A DNA stretch of 37,604 bases from an uncultured Prochlorococcus sp. (GTDB taxonomy: Bacteria; Cyanobacteriota; Cyanobacteriia; PCC-6307; Cyanobiaceae), in assembly GCA_902572825.1 (NCBI GenBank), contig CACGHD010000015.1:1-37604 (forward strand), read 5' to 3'. Shown in pieces: positions 1-8,074 of the stretch. The stretch's first letter is position 1; each line of letters starts with the position of its first letter. A program made the translations under genes and the position numbers. The notes beneath the pieces are model-generated. The model saw only the letters and a program-made list of their open reading frames with translations, did not search any database and was not told the DNA's origin.

Positions 1-907
1 CAGTTAGTTGAGCGATATTTTTTTTCTCCAACAAAAAATGCCATTTTCGTAACAACTTAGTTTTTGAAATTTCAGCTTTACTAAATTTAAGTTTCTCTAG
101 AGATGCAACATCTAAAATTTGAGCAATAAAAAATGATGGTAAAAACTTTTCTTTTTCTTCCTGATTCAGTTCTGCATAATTAATTTTCTCTAAATCCAAA
201 AAAAAAGAATCTTCAGACAAATTATCAATACCAAATATATTTATTTTTTTTATCAGCAATACTGCATCAAGAGCATTCGCTCCATTTACTATTTTCTGTA
301 TTTCATAATTAATTCTCTCTTTAGCAGCAAGATATAATTTCACTTTATTTTTTTTTATAAAAGTAATTAAATTAAGATCAACTTTAAAATTCAATTCTGA
401 AACAAATCGAAAACATCTTAATATTCGCAAAGGATCATTCAGTAAATTTTTTTCAGAATGACTTCTAAGCAAAGAAATCTCTAGATCTTTAAGACCATTT
501 AATGGATCTAACAAACATTTCTTATCTAATAAAAAAGCAATGGAATTAATCGAAAAGTCTCTAGAAAACAAATCTCCTTCTACCGTAGATGAAACCTGAT
601 TAGCAATATCAATATCAATATTATTGAGAAAAATTCTTACTACTTCTCTTTTTTCATCTAAAATTACAAATTTTGATTCAATATTTTTTGCAATCTTTTT
701 CCCAATTTCAATTGCATTTAAAGGTACCACAATATCAACATCTACCTTTTCAGATTTTCTTCCCAAAATAATATCTCTTATATAACCACCAACCAAATAT
801 GATCCCTTAGGTAAAAAACCTAATATAAAATTCAAATTATAAAATTTTATACTTGTTTCTAATTCATCAATAATTAGTGTATGATCTGTGAGAATACTAT
901 TTTTCAT
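1..907 (-). CDS. cca: CCA tRNA nucleotidyltransferase / poly(A) polymerase family, 3' end cut by window
   Basis: Template-independent nucleotidyltransferase predicted to add or repair the 3' CCA of tRNAs, or to polyadenylate RNA. I translated it from the ATG at 907; 302 codons stay open to the window edge, so the C-terminal end is missing. The class II head domain is clear: GGYIRD at residues 40-45, then the metal-binding DVD at 56-58, then RDFSIN and DPLRILRCFRF, typical of the domain that selects CTP and ATP. Family members are usually 380-480 aa, so roughly a quarter or more lies outside. The start is only 14 bp from the divergent ycf34 start. CCA-adding and poly(A) polymerase activities cannot be told apart from this sequence. 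Confidence 0.88.
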   Translation of the reverse strand, partial: MKNSILTDHTLIIDELETSIKFYNLNFILGFLPKGSYLVGGYIRDIILGRKSEKVDVDIVVPLNAIEIGKKIAKNIESKFVILDEKREVVRIFLNNIDIDIANQVSSTVEGDLFSRDFSINSIAFLLDKKCLLDPLNGLKDLEISLLRSHSEKNLLNDPLRILRCFRFVSELNFKVDLNLITFIKKNKVKLYLAAKERINYEIQKIVNGANALDAVLLIKKINIFGIDNLSEDSFFLDLEKINYAELNQEEKEKFLPSFFIAQILDVASLEKLKFSKAEISKTKLLRKWHFLLEKKNIAQLT

Positions 908-921
908 CTTATTTATTTATT

Positions 922-1173
922 ATGTGCATTTGCATCAACTGTAAATGGGTTGATAGATGTATCACATATCATGATGTTGAAAATAATCATGGTGTTGATC
1001 ACATTTGTGATCTACCTGATTTTAAAGCAAAAAAACCATTCATTCATGTCAGTATAATTAAAGATAATAATGGTGTTTATAAAACTGATTGGGATGTCCA
1101 ATCTTGTGAAAGTTTTAAAAATGAATTTGGTAAATGGTCTAAATGTAACCCTGGCATTGAATTACCTGTTTAA
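922..1173 (+). CDS. ycf34: Ycf34 family protein
   Basis: An 83-aa protein of the Ycf34 family, found in cyanobacteria and some algal plastids. The N-terminus carries a dense cysteine cluster (C2, C4, C7, C13), with another conserved-looking Cys-Asp-Leu-Pro stretch near residue 29. Work on the Synechocystis homologue indicated an Fe-S cluster and a role in adapting photosynthetic electron transport; for this copy that is transferred from family knowledge. It lies 9 bp upstream of tsaB on the same strand, with which it is probably cotranscribed. The start is fixed by the family N-terminus, which places the Cys cluster directly after Met1. Any promoter must overlap the 5' end of the divergent cca gene. 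Confidence 0.88.
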   Translation: MCICINCKWVDRCITYHDVENNHGVDHICDLPDFKAKKPFIHVSIIKDNNGVYKTDWDVQSCESFKNEFGKWSKCNPGIELPV

Positions 1174-1182
1174 AGGTAATAG

Positions 1183-1836
1183 ATGACAAATAAACTAAAA
1201 CAAAGAGAAAGTTACCCAATTTTAGTTATTCATAGCACAGACACTTCTTTTGGCTTTGGGTATAGAAAAACCAATAACCTTGAATCTGATAAATTATTTA
1301 TCAAAAAATTTGATAATGACCTTTGCAACAACTTAATTAATGATCTAGATAAATTCATTTCCAAAGAAAATTTACAAAAAATAAATAAGTTATCTGTCAG
1401 TATAGGACCAGCAAATTTTAATGCCTCACGACTTATTGTAGTTTTAGCAAGAACGATCTCACAACAAATAAATTGTCCTTTAGACAGTTTTAGTTCATTT
1501 GAAATAATGGCAAAAAGAATTGCATCAAAAAATAATATCTTTACAAACAAAAAATCCTTCTGGATTTACAAAAAATTAAAACGAAAGGGTTTTATTGCAG
1601 GTAAATATGAGATTTGTCATGACGAAAAAACTCCTTCAGATCTAGTCATTCGAGAAACAGTTTTACCAAAAGTTATTAAAGAACTAGAGAGTAAAGAACT
1701 TTTTTTCGAGGCTATTTTTGATGATAAAGAAGATTTAAAAGAACTATTAGATTTATCAAACAAAAATTCATTAAATTCAAATGTAGATTCTTGGGAAAAA
1801 GTTTTGCCTCTTTACCCTATTTCTCCAATTAACTAA
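1183..1836 (+). CDS. tsaB: TsaB-like tRNA threonylcarbamoyladenosine biosynthesis protein
   Basis: A 217-aa ASKHA-fold protein of the TsaB (YeaZ/M22-like) family, the non-catalytic partner of TsaD in making t6A37 on tRNAs that decode ANN codons. The recognisable block is SIGPANFNASRLIVVLARTI at about residues 72-91, the counterpart of the family GPGSFTGLR segment, followed by a segment ending in a FSSFEIMAKRI helix. Sequence is divergent from textbook TsaB: the usual GPGSFTG is GPANFNA here, so the assignment rests on pattern and length. AAGG lies 8 bp before the ATG. It follows ycf34 closely and converges on plsC, with stops only a few bases apart. Confidence 0.72.
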   Translation: MTNKLKQRESYPILVIHSTDTSFGFGYRKTNNLESDKLFIKKFDNDLCNNLINDLDKFISKENLQKINKLSVSIGPANFNASRLIVVLARTISQQINCPLDSFSSFEIMAKRIASKNNIFTNKKSFWIYKKLKRKGFIAGKYEICHDEKTPSDLVIRETVLPKVIKELESKELFFEAIFDDKEDLKELLDLSNKNSLNSNVDSWEKVLPLYPISPIN

Positions 1837-1840
1837 ATAT

Positions 1841-2461
1841 TCATCCAATCAAATTATTAATTTCGTCTTTAAGGTGCATTGTCACAAGATTAAGTTCATC
1901 TCTTGATGAACTTTGCGGAGGTTGAATAGGTTTTCCTACTTTAATAACTATTTTTGAAAATAAAGGAAAAAAGAATTTAAATCTCATTAGCCTATGTGAA
2001 TTAACTATTGCAACAGGCAATAATAATTTTTGATTTTTAAAGGCTAATAATGCTGCTCCTTGTTTGGGCTTATTTACTAGGCCATTTTTTTGACGAGTAC
2101 CATCAATAAAAATTCCAATACAATTATCGTTTGACAATTTTTTACATGCTGTTTTAATTGTATTTTTATCAGCAATTCCTCTTTTCACAGGATATGCTCC
2201 ACAAGCCTTGATAATAAAACCAAGAAAAGGAATTTTAAAAAGCTCTGCCTTGGCCATAAAAGATATATTACGTCCAAGTGCATGGCCTAACAAAGGAGGA
2301 TCAAGTAAAGAACCATGATTAGAAACCATGATAAAAGAATCTTTTTGCGGAATATTGTCTCTACCTATTAATTGACCTTTAAATACAAATTTATAAATAG
2401 GTAATACAAAAAGCTTACTTACTAATTCGTAGATTAATTTTTGAATAGTATGATTTTTCAT
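1841..2461 (-). CDS. plsC: 1-acyl-sn-glycerol-3-phosphate acyltransferase
   Basis: A 206-aa lysophosphatidate acyltransferase of the PlsC/PF01553 family, expected to acylate the sn-2 position of lysophosphatidate at the membrane to give phosphatidate, the precursor of thylakoid glycolipids and phosphatidylglycerol. The catalytic HX4D box is NHGSLLD with H49 and D54. The second family motif, usually EGTR, reads IDGTRQKNG with Asp at residue 120. It is the last gene of a minus-strand run plsX-fabH-fabD-plsC that covers acyl chain initiation and phosphatidate formation; the gap to fabD is 6 bp, suggesting translational coupling. Its stop nearly meets that of tsaB. Confidence 0.9.
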   Translation of the reverse strand: MKNHTIQKLIYELVSKLFVLPIYKFVFKGQLIGRDNIPQKDSFIMVSNHGSLLDPPLLGHALGRNISFMAKAELFKIPFLGFIIKACGAYPVKRGIADKNTIKTACKKLSNDNCIGIFIDGTRQKNGLVNKPKQGAALLAFKNQKLLLPVAIVNSHRLMRFKFFFPLFSKIVIKVGKPIQPPQSSSRDELNLVTMHLKDEINNLIG

Positions 2462-2467
2462 ACAAAA

Positions 2468-3364
2468 TTAATAAGATATTTGATCAGAAGATGAAACTTG
2501 AGAAATTTTTACACCTTTAAGATGTCTTTTTCCTAAACCGCTTAGTACATTAGAAGGGCCAATTTCAACAATATGTAGATCACTATCTTTTGCCATTAAA
2601 TCCATAGTTTCTCGCCACCTAACTCCATTACACATTTGCTTTTCTAATCTAATTTTAAGCTCTTTTGCATCACTACAAAGTGAAGGTTCACAATTACTGA
2701 TGACTGGGAAAGAGGGTTTTTTAAATTGAATCTGTTTTAGATACTCAGAAAATTTTGATGAAGATTCATTCATAAATGGTGAATGAAATGCACCTGAAAC
2801 ATTTAATTTCAAGAATCTTTTACAAGAAAATTCTCTCGACAAATTATCTAATACTTCAGTAGATCCTGATAAGACAACTTGGGAAGAGCTATTATCATTA
2901 GCAATTACAATATCATCAATTTTTTGTACTAATAGATCAAGTTCATTTCTATCAAAACCAATTACTGCTGCCATAGATCCTTTCCCAGCATTTACCATTA
3001 ATTGAGACCTTTCTTTTATTAGAGAAACGCAATCTTCGAATGAAAAAACATCCGCACAATATAGTGCAGTGATTTCTCCAAGACTATGCCCAGCAACATA
3101 AGTTGGTTTAAATCCTTTTTCCTTTAATGCATCTAATAAAATTGATTCAACTAAAAAAAGACAAATTTGTGTGTTTCTTGTGTTATTTAAATCAATAAGA
3201 GGATTTGTTGGTTCATTATTTAACTCACAAATTTCAAATAAATTCCTTTCAAATATCTCAGATGCATAGCTAAACCTCTCTTTTGTGTTGGGCAAATTTT
3301 CAATTTGTTTTGCCATTCCAATTTTTTGCGAACCCTGTCCAGGGAATACCCATGCAACTGTCAT
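2468..3364 (-). CDS. fabD: Malonyl-CoA:ACP transacylase
   Basis: A 298-aa FabD that transfers malonyl groups from CoA to acyl carrier protein, supplying the extender unit of type II fatty acid synthesis in the cytoplasm. The N-terminal FPGQGSQ (residues 7-13), the nucleophile elbow GHSLGE with Ser94 and the catalytic His in GAFHSPFM (H194) are all present, and the length is normal. It sits 18 bp after fabH and 6 bp before plsC, so the three genes are probably one transcript with plsX. No unusual features were seen. Confidence 0.96.
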   Translation of the reverse strand: MTVAWVFPGQGSQKIGMAKQIENLPNTKERFSYASEIFERNLFEICELNNEPTNPLIDLNNTRNTQICLFLVESILLDALKEKGFKPTYVAGHSLGEITALYCADVFSFEDCVSLIKERSQLMVNAGKGSMAAVIGFDRNELDLLVQKIDDIVIANDNSSSQVVLSGSTEVLDNLSREFSCKRFLKLNVSGAFHSPFMNESSSKFSEYLKQIQFKKPSFPVISNCEPSLCSDAKELKIRLEKQMCNGVRWRETMDLMAKDSDLHIVEIGPSNVLSGLGKRHLKGVKISQVSSSDQISY

Positions 3365-3382
3365 AATGTTCCTATTTTGTTT

Positions 3383-4390
3383 TTAACCCCATTTAATTAG
3401 GGCTGCACCCCAACTTAGCCCAGCACCGAAACCACTTGTAGCAATAATATCATTTTGTTTAATTCTATAATCTCTTACAGCCTCATCCATCATTAGTGGA
3501 ATTGTTGCTGCTGAAGTATTGCCATATTTTTCTAAATTACTAAGAATCTTTTCTCTGGGAATTTTTAACCTTTCTCCTACAGAATCCAATATTCTTTGAT
3601 TAGCTTGATGCAACAAGAGCCAATCAACTTGGTCAGAATTATATTTCATTTTTTTCAACAACTTTTGAAGAATTAGGGGGACTTCTTTAACTGCGAATTT
3701 ATAAACTTCCTGACCATTCATCTGAATTGGAGAAAAACCTCCACTTAAAAAGTTAATTTCATCAACTATTGAATCCTTATTATTTTTTGATGGAAGATTA
3801 AGAAAAGAACCCCTCCCCCCATCAGTTCGCATATCAAAACCTATAAAATTATCAAATTCATTTGTGGCTTCGATTGCTAATGCACCGGCACCATCTCCAA
3901 AGAGAATACAACTTCTTCTATCATTCCAATCAACAAAACTTGATAATTGATCTGCTCCAATAACAATAGCCCTTTTAAAACTACCCCCTTTTAAAAATTG
4001 TGAGGCTGTTATTAAGGCAAATAAAAAGCCACTACAAGCTGCAGTTAAATCGAAAGCTACAGCATTAGCTGCCCCTAATTTAGCTTGAATGGATGGGGCT
4101 GATCCAAATAAATCATGCGGAGTAGAGGTAGCTAAAACAATCAAATCAATCGTTTTAATATCCCAATTAGCCATTTCTATAGCCTTTAGAGCAGCCTTAT
4201 AACCCATCCTAGTAACATTATCTTCTACGCTAGAGATTCTTCTCTCAGAAATACCAGTTCTAGATTGTATCCATTCATTGCTTGTATCAACTTTTTGACT
4301 AATTTTTTGATTGGTTAGGATTTGATCAGGTACATAACTTCCACTTCCCTTGAATGACACTCCAATCTGATTAAAATTTATTCCTTCCAA
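3383..4390 (-). CDS. fabH: 3-oxoacyl-ACP synthase III
   Basis: A 335-aa beta-ketoacyl-ACP synthase III, which condenses acetyl-CoA with malonyl-ACP and so starts fatty acid synthesis. The Cys-His-Asn triad is complete: C119 in DLTAACSGF, H261 in LLLHQANQRI, and N291 in YGNTSAA. The C-terminal glycine-rich SGFGAGLSWGAALI is typical. It is placed between plsX and fabD on the minus strand, the same order seen in many bacteria (plsX-fabH-fabD). The gap to the plsX stop is 53 bp. The start is an ATG at 4390; the family core begins about 10 residues later, so a slightly later start cannot be excluded. Confidence 0.96.
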   Translation of the reverse strand: MEGINFNQIGVSFKGSGSYVPDQILTNQKISQKVDTSNEWIQSRTGISERRISSVEDNVTRMGYKAALKAIEMANWDIKTIDLIVLATSTPHDLFGSAPSIQAKLGAANAVAFDLTAACSGFLFALITASQFLKGGSFKRAIVIGADQLSSFVDWNDRRSCILFGDGAGALAIEATNEFDNFIGFDMRTDGGRGSFLNLPSKNNKDSIVDEINFLSGGFSPIQMNGQEVYKFAVKEVPLILQKLLKKMKYNSDQVDWLLLHQANQRILDSVGERLKIPREKILSNLEKYGNTSAATIPLMMDEAVRDYRIKQNDIIATSGFGAGLSWGAALIKWG

Positions 4391-4443
4391 AAGAGTTTTT
4401 TAGTTACTTATATTAGTCAAACATAAATTTGACTCAATATGTT

Positions 4444-5862
4444 TTATGAATTTAAAACTTGAAGCTTTTGCAGTTGATTTAAATTGTCCATAACACCATG
4501 ATTCACTGCAGAGTGAGCCAAGCGAAGAGCACTAACTACTGATAAAGATTTGCTACTTCCATGACCAATAACACAAATACCATTCACCCCAAGTAATAAA
4601 GCTCCTCCATGTTCGGCATGATCTAACCTTTTCTTAATTCTGAGTAGATTACTTCTTAAAAAAGCTGAACCAACTTTCCCCCGCCTTCCACGTGGCAGCT
4701 CAGATCTCAAAATATCTAATAAAACTCCTCCCACAGATTCAAGAAATTTCAATAATATATTTCCAGTAAATCCATCACAGACTACTACGTCGAAGCTACC
4801 TGATAATACATCTCGCCCTTCACAATTACCTCCAAAATCAAAACTTTTTTCAGAAGATAATAATTCAAATGTTTTTAGGGATAAATCATTACCTTTGCAT
4901 TCTTCTTCTCCAATATTTAAAAGGCCTATTCTTGGTTTTTTTACTTGTAAGACATCTTTTGCATAAATGTTACCTAGAAGAGCAAATTGATGTAGATAAG
5001 ATGGCTTACAATCAGTATTTGCACCAACATCTAAAACTAATACAGGGCGAGTTTGATCCCTTGTTGGAAATAATGCTCCTATGGCTGGTCTATCAATTCC
5101 TTTCAATCTTCCAATTCTAAATATGGCAGAAGCCATCATGGCACCTGAATTACCAGCTGAGTAGACAGCTTCAGCTTTATTATTTCTCACTAAATCCATA
5201 GCAACGTTTATGCTTGCATCTTTCCTTTTTCTGACTGCCGTAGCTTCTTCATTCATCCCAATAGGCTCTCCACTATCAATTAATTCAAGACGATTATTAT
5301 TAATTTCATTTTCTAATAATTCTGCCATACCAGTTTTTTCTGCTGCATCTTTAACTTTGTCAATTTTGCCGACAAACTTTATATTTATTGGGAATCTACT
5401 TATTGCTTCGAGGCAACCTTCAAGAATTGGGCCGGGAGCATAATCTCCACCCATACCATCAACTGCGATCCAAATTCTTTTAGATTGAATGTCTTCAACC
5501 TTATCTAAAATATTATCGCTATTTTGTAATCTTTTTAATGGGTCAAAAACTAATGGCTGTAATGTATTTTTCGCTATTGAGCTAGCATTTGAAACAACAC
5601 TGCTGGCAGTATTCACAACAGATTCAGCGCTTGAAACTACATTACCTGCAACATTACCTGCAACATTACTCGCAACATTACTAGCAGTGGTCACAACAGA
5701 ACCAGCACCAGAAACCACATTACCTGCAACATTACTAGCTGTTGCCGCAGAACTAGCAGCAGTATCTACTATTGAAGTGACAGCCGAATTTCTTTTGTAC
5801 CAAATAACTAATCTTCTAATAGCTCTGGGCTTGTTAATTTTTTGCGCTGTTTCTTTCCCCAT
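4444..5862 (-). CDS. plsX: Phosphate acyltransferase PlsX with repetitive N-terminal extension
   Basis: A 472-aa PlsX, which makes acyl-phosphate from acyl-ACP for the PlsY step of phosphatidic acid synthesis. The catalytic domain begins near residue 129 with RIWIAVDGMGGDYAPG and carries SAGNSGAMMAS, VLDVGANTD, NIGEE and DGFTGNILLKFLE. Family members are usually 320-350 aa. The additional roughly 128 residues comprise a basic amphipathic segment (residues 8-28, with RAIRR and YKR), then an Ala/Val/Asn/Ser/Gly-rich repetitive stretch at about 34-95 and a linker. Valines recur every 3-4 and every 7 residues, as in an amphipathic helix. The start ATG abuts the rpaB stop, and GATGG upstream could serve as a ribosome site. 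Confidence 0.93.
   Translation of the reverse strand: MGKETAQKINKPRAIRRLVIWYKRNSAVTSIVDTAASSAATASNVAGNVVSGAGSVVTTASNVASNVAGNVAGNVVSSAESVVNTASSVVSNASSIAKNTLQPLVFDPLKRLQNSDNILDKVEDIQSKRIWIAVDGMGGDYAPGPILEGCLEAISRFPINIKFVGKIDKVKDAAEKTGMAELLENEINNNRLELIDSGEPIGMNEEATAVRKRKDASINVAMDLVRNNKAEAVYSAGNSGAMMASAIFRIGRLKGIDRPAIGALFPTRDQTRPVLVLDVGANTDCKPSYLHQFALLGNIYAKDVLQVKKPRIGLLNIGEEECKGNDLSLKTFELLSSEKSFDFGGNCEGRDVLSGSFDVVVCDGFTGNILLKFLESVGGVLLDILRSELPRGRRGKVGSAFLRSNLLRIKKRLDHAEHGGALLLGVNGICVIGHGSSKSLSVVSALRLAHSAVNHGVMDNLNQLQKLQVLNS
5640..5742 (-). repeat. 12-bp tandem repeats encoding Asn-Val-Ala-Gly/Ser units in PlsX
   Basis: Units related to attacctgcaac (plus-strand reading) occur at 5641-5652, 5653-5664, 5665-5676 and 5677-5688, the last two with changes, and again at 5719-5730 and 5731-5742. 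Each unit is four codons, so copy-number change would preserve the reading frame. They encode the N-V-A-G and N-V-A-S repeats of the PlsX extension. Confidence 0.85.
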
Positions 5863-6609
5863 TTATTTACCATCAAAAGGAGCAATATCAACAATCCGTT
5901 GGAAAAGATATCCTGTACCCCTTGCTGTCAAAATTAATTCAGGATTTGCTGGATCAGCCTCAAGTTTTGATCTTAATCTTGATATATGAACATCCACGAC
6001 TCTCGTGTCTACATGTCTCTCGGGGGTATATCCCCAAACTTCTTTCAAAATCTCTCCTCTACTAAATGGCTCTCCTGACCTACTAACCAAAAGCTCTAAA
6101 AGACTAAATTCCATTCCAGTTAATCTTATTCTCTCATCGCTTTTAAAAACTTGTCTTCGATTTGTATCAATTTTTATATCCGTTACCAAAATTAATCCTG
6201 AATTAGGCATTCCAGGAATTTGTTCTTTGTCGATTCTTCTAAGAACACACCTTATTCTAGCTTCTAATTCCTTTGGGCTGAATGGTTTTACTACATAATC
6301 ATCAGCCCCCAATTCTAAACCTGTTATCCTATCTGCGACATCTCCTAATGCAGTTAACATAACAATTGGAACATCAGAATCTTTCCTTAATTCTTGACAA
6401 ACTCCATAACCATCTAACTTTGGCATCATGACGTCAAGCACTACTAAATCAGGTTCATAATCCTTAAATAACTTTAGTGCTTCTTTACCATCACATGCAG
6501 TTAAAACTTTGTAGCCAATCATGGAGAGACGTGTCTCCAGAATTCTTCTAATACTTGCCTCGTCATCTGCGACAAGTATAGTTTCTTTAGTTTGACTAGA
6601 TAGAGCCAT
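5863..6609 (-). CDS. rpaB: OmpR-family response regulator RpaB
   Basis: A 248-aa two-component response regulator with an N-terminal receiver and a C-terminal winged-helix DNA-binding domain. Receiver residues: acidic pair D15/D16, phosphoacceptor D59 in LVVLDVMMP, and the conserved Lys in VVKPFSPKEL. The effector domain ends in the OmpR-type VHISRLRSKLE and GTGYLF. Overall sequence matches cyanobacterial RpaB (plastid Ycf27), an essential regulator of high-light and photosystem genes paired with kinase NblS/Hik33, which is not in this window. It is the first gene of a likely operon with plsX-fabH-fabD-plsC, with no gap to plsX. A degenerate HLR1-like site lies upstream. Confidence 0.9.
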   Translation of the reverse strand: MALSSQTKETILVADDEASIRRILETRLSMIGYKVLTACDGKEALKLFKDYEPDLVVLDVMMPKLDGYGVCQELRKDSDVPIVMLTALGDVADRITGLELGADDYVVKPFSPKELEARIRCVLRRIDKEQIPGMPNSGLILVTDIKIDTNRRQVFKSDERIRLTGMEFSLLELLVSRSGEPFSRGEILKEVWGYTPERHVDTRVVDVHISRLRSKLEADPANPELILTARGTGYLFQRIVDIAPFDGK

Positions 6610-6642
6610 TTGTTTCTATTAGCTAATCAGTAAGAGAATTTA

Positions 6643-6660
6643 TTATTAACCTAATCTAAC
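6643..6660 (-). promoter_or_regulatory. Possible HLR1-like direct repeat upstream of rpaB
   Basis: On the minus strand, 33 bp before the rpaB start, the sequence reads GTTAGATTAGGTTAATAA. This has two GTTA half sites 10 bp apart, the layout of the RpaB-binding HLR1 consensus (G/T)TTACA(T/A)(T/A)NN(G/T)TTACA(T/A)(T/A), but the C of both half sites is lost and one further base differs. Autoregulation is inferred only. Confidence 0.3.
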
Positions 6661-6716
6661 TTGTAGAGGGGCAATATCCCAAACATTCTAGTTCCCTTAC
6701 TTCATTCAGAAACTTA

Positions 6717-8069
6717 ATGTCTAGCAAATTATCGACTTTTATTTGTCAGAATTGCGGATCTGAAACTTCTCAATACTTTGGAAAATGCCTTAATTGCAAC
6801 TCATGGAATTCCATTGTTGAAGAAATAAAAAGTAAGACCTCTAAATATCAAGAGAAAAAAAATAGTAAAAAATCTATACAGTTTCATGAGATCTCATCAA
6901 AAAAAATATTAAGATTTTCGAGTGGTTTTAGAGAATTCGATCGAGTTCTTGGAGGTGGAATTGTACCTGGATCTGTTGTTTTACTTGGAGGAGAACCAGG
7001 TATCGGTAAAAGCACATTAGTTCTTCAATCAGCAGGGAAAATATCTCTCAATGAAAAAGTGTTATACATAACTGCAGAAGAATCCCTAGAACAAGTAAAA
7101 ATTAGATGGGAAAGATTAAATCAAAACAGTATTGATTTACAAATTTTTGCAGAAACTAATTTATCTCTAATTATTGAAGAGATCAAACGTGTCAATCCAA
7201 GTTTCGCAATTATTGATAGTATTCAAGCCATCCATAATCATGAAATGCAAAGTTCTCCAGGATCTGTTTCTCAAGTTAGAGAATGTTCTTCTGAGTTGCA
7301 AAATCTAGCCAAAGATAATAATATCGCGCTTCTAATAATTGGTCATGTAACCAAAGATGGTGCTTTAGCTGGCCCTAAAACTCTAGAACATTTAGTTGAT
7401 ACAGTAATAAACTTTGAAGGAGATAAGATTTCATCTCATAGATTACTAAGAAGTATAAAAAATCGATTTGGATCGACCTTTGAAATTGGAATTTTTGAAA
7501 TGCTTGAAGAGGGTTTACGTGAGATAAAAAACCCAAGTTCAATTTTTACAAATAAAGAAAATATTTCAGGTGTAACAACTACGATTACAAATGAAGGCAC
7601 TCGACCATTAGCAGTTGATATACAAGCACTAGTAAATAAAACTTTCTACAGTAACCCAAGACGAACTACAACTGGAATTAGCATAAATAGATTGCATCAA
7701 ATTCTGGCTGTCATTGAAAAACACGTAGGGATAAAATTATCTGAGTTTGATTGTTATGTAGCTACTGGAGGAGGTTTTGAAATTAATGATCCCTCATCTG
7801 ACTTAGGTGTAGCAATATCAATTTTATCGAGTTTGAAAAATATTCCTCCTTTGGCTAGTACCTCATTTATTGGGGAATTGGGTTTGAGCGGTCAAGTTAG
7901 AAAATCGAATAACCTCCGGATAAAAATAGAAGAAGCTGTAAGACTAGGAATTAAAAATATCGTAGTGCCAAAACTAGAGGAGGAACTAAATAATAATTTT
8001 CAAAAATTAATAAATATCAAAGAGATATCCAATATTAAAGAAGCAGTTGATTATTCTTTATCAAAATAA
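6717..8069 (+). CDS. radA: DNA repair protein RadA/Sms
   Basis: A 450-aa RadA, a RecA-like hexameric helicase that promotes branch migration in recombinational repair. Order of domains: a zinc ribbon with C10, C13, C24 and C27; a RecA-type ATPase with Walker A GGEPGIGKST at residues 91-100; the RadA-specific KNRFG motif near residue 247; and a C-terminal Lon-protease-like domain containing ATGGGFEINDPSSDLGVA. Length matches the family. The ATG at 6717 places the zinc ribbon immediately at the N-terminus, as expected. It is divergent from rpaB with 107 bp between starts, and convergent with ycf3. Confidence 0.96.
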   Translation: MSSKLSTFICQNCGSETSQYFGKCLNCNSWNSIVEEIKSKTSKYQEKKNSKKSIQFHEISSKKILRFSSGFREFDRVLGGGIVPGSVVLLGGEPGIGKSTLVLQSAGKISLNEKVLYITAEESLEQVKIRWERLNQNSIDLQIFAETNLSLIIEEIKRVNPSFAIIDSIQAIHNHEMQSSPGSVSQVRECSSELQNLAKDNNIALLIIGHVTKDGALAGPKTLEHLVDTVINFEGDKISSHRLLRSIKNRFGSTFEIGIFEMLEEGLREIKNPSSIFTNKENISGVTTTITNEGTRPLAVDIQALVNKTFYSNPRRTTTGISINRLHQILAVIEKHVGIKLSEFDCYVATGGGFEINDPSSDLGVAISILSSLKNIPPLASTSFIGELGLSGQVRKSNNLRIKIEEAVRLGIKNIVVPKLEEELNNNFQKLINIKEISNIKEAVDYSLSK

Positions 8070-8074
8070 AAAAA

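Noticed and set aside
4869..5443. Plus-strand frames of 77-83 aa within plsX
   Set aside because: Antisense to the conserved PlsX catalytic domain; shadows.
5640..5742. Short repeats suggestive of a CRISPR array
   Set aside because: Units are 12 bp, contiguous and in frame with plsX; no unique spacers.
5489..5989. Plus-strand 166-aa open frame with Thr/Ala/Leu repeats
   Set aside because: It is the antisense shadow of the repetitive plsX N-terminus and the end of rpaB; composition follows from the 12-bp repeat.
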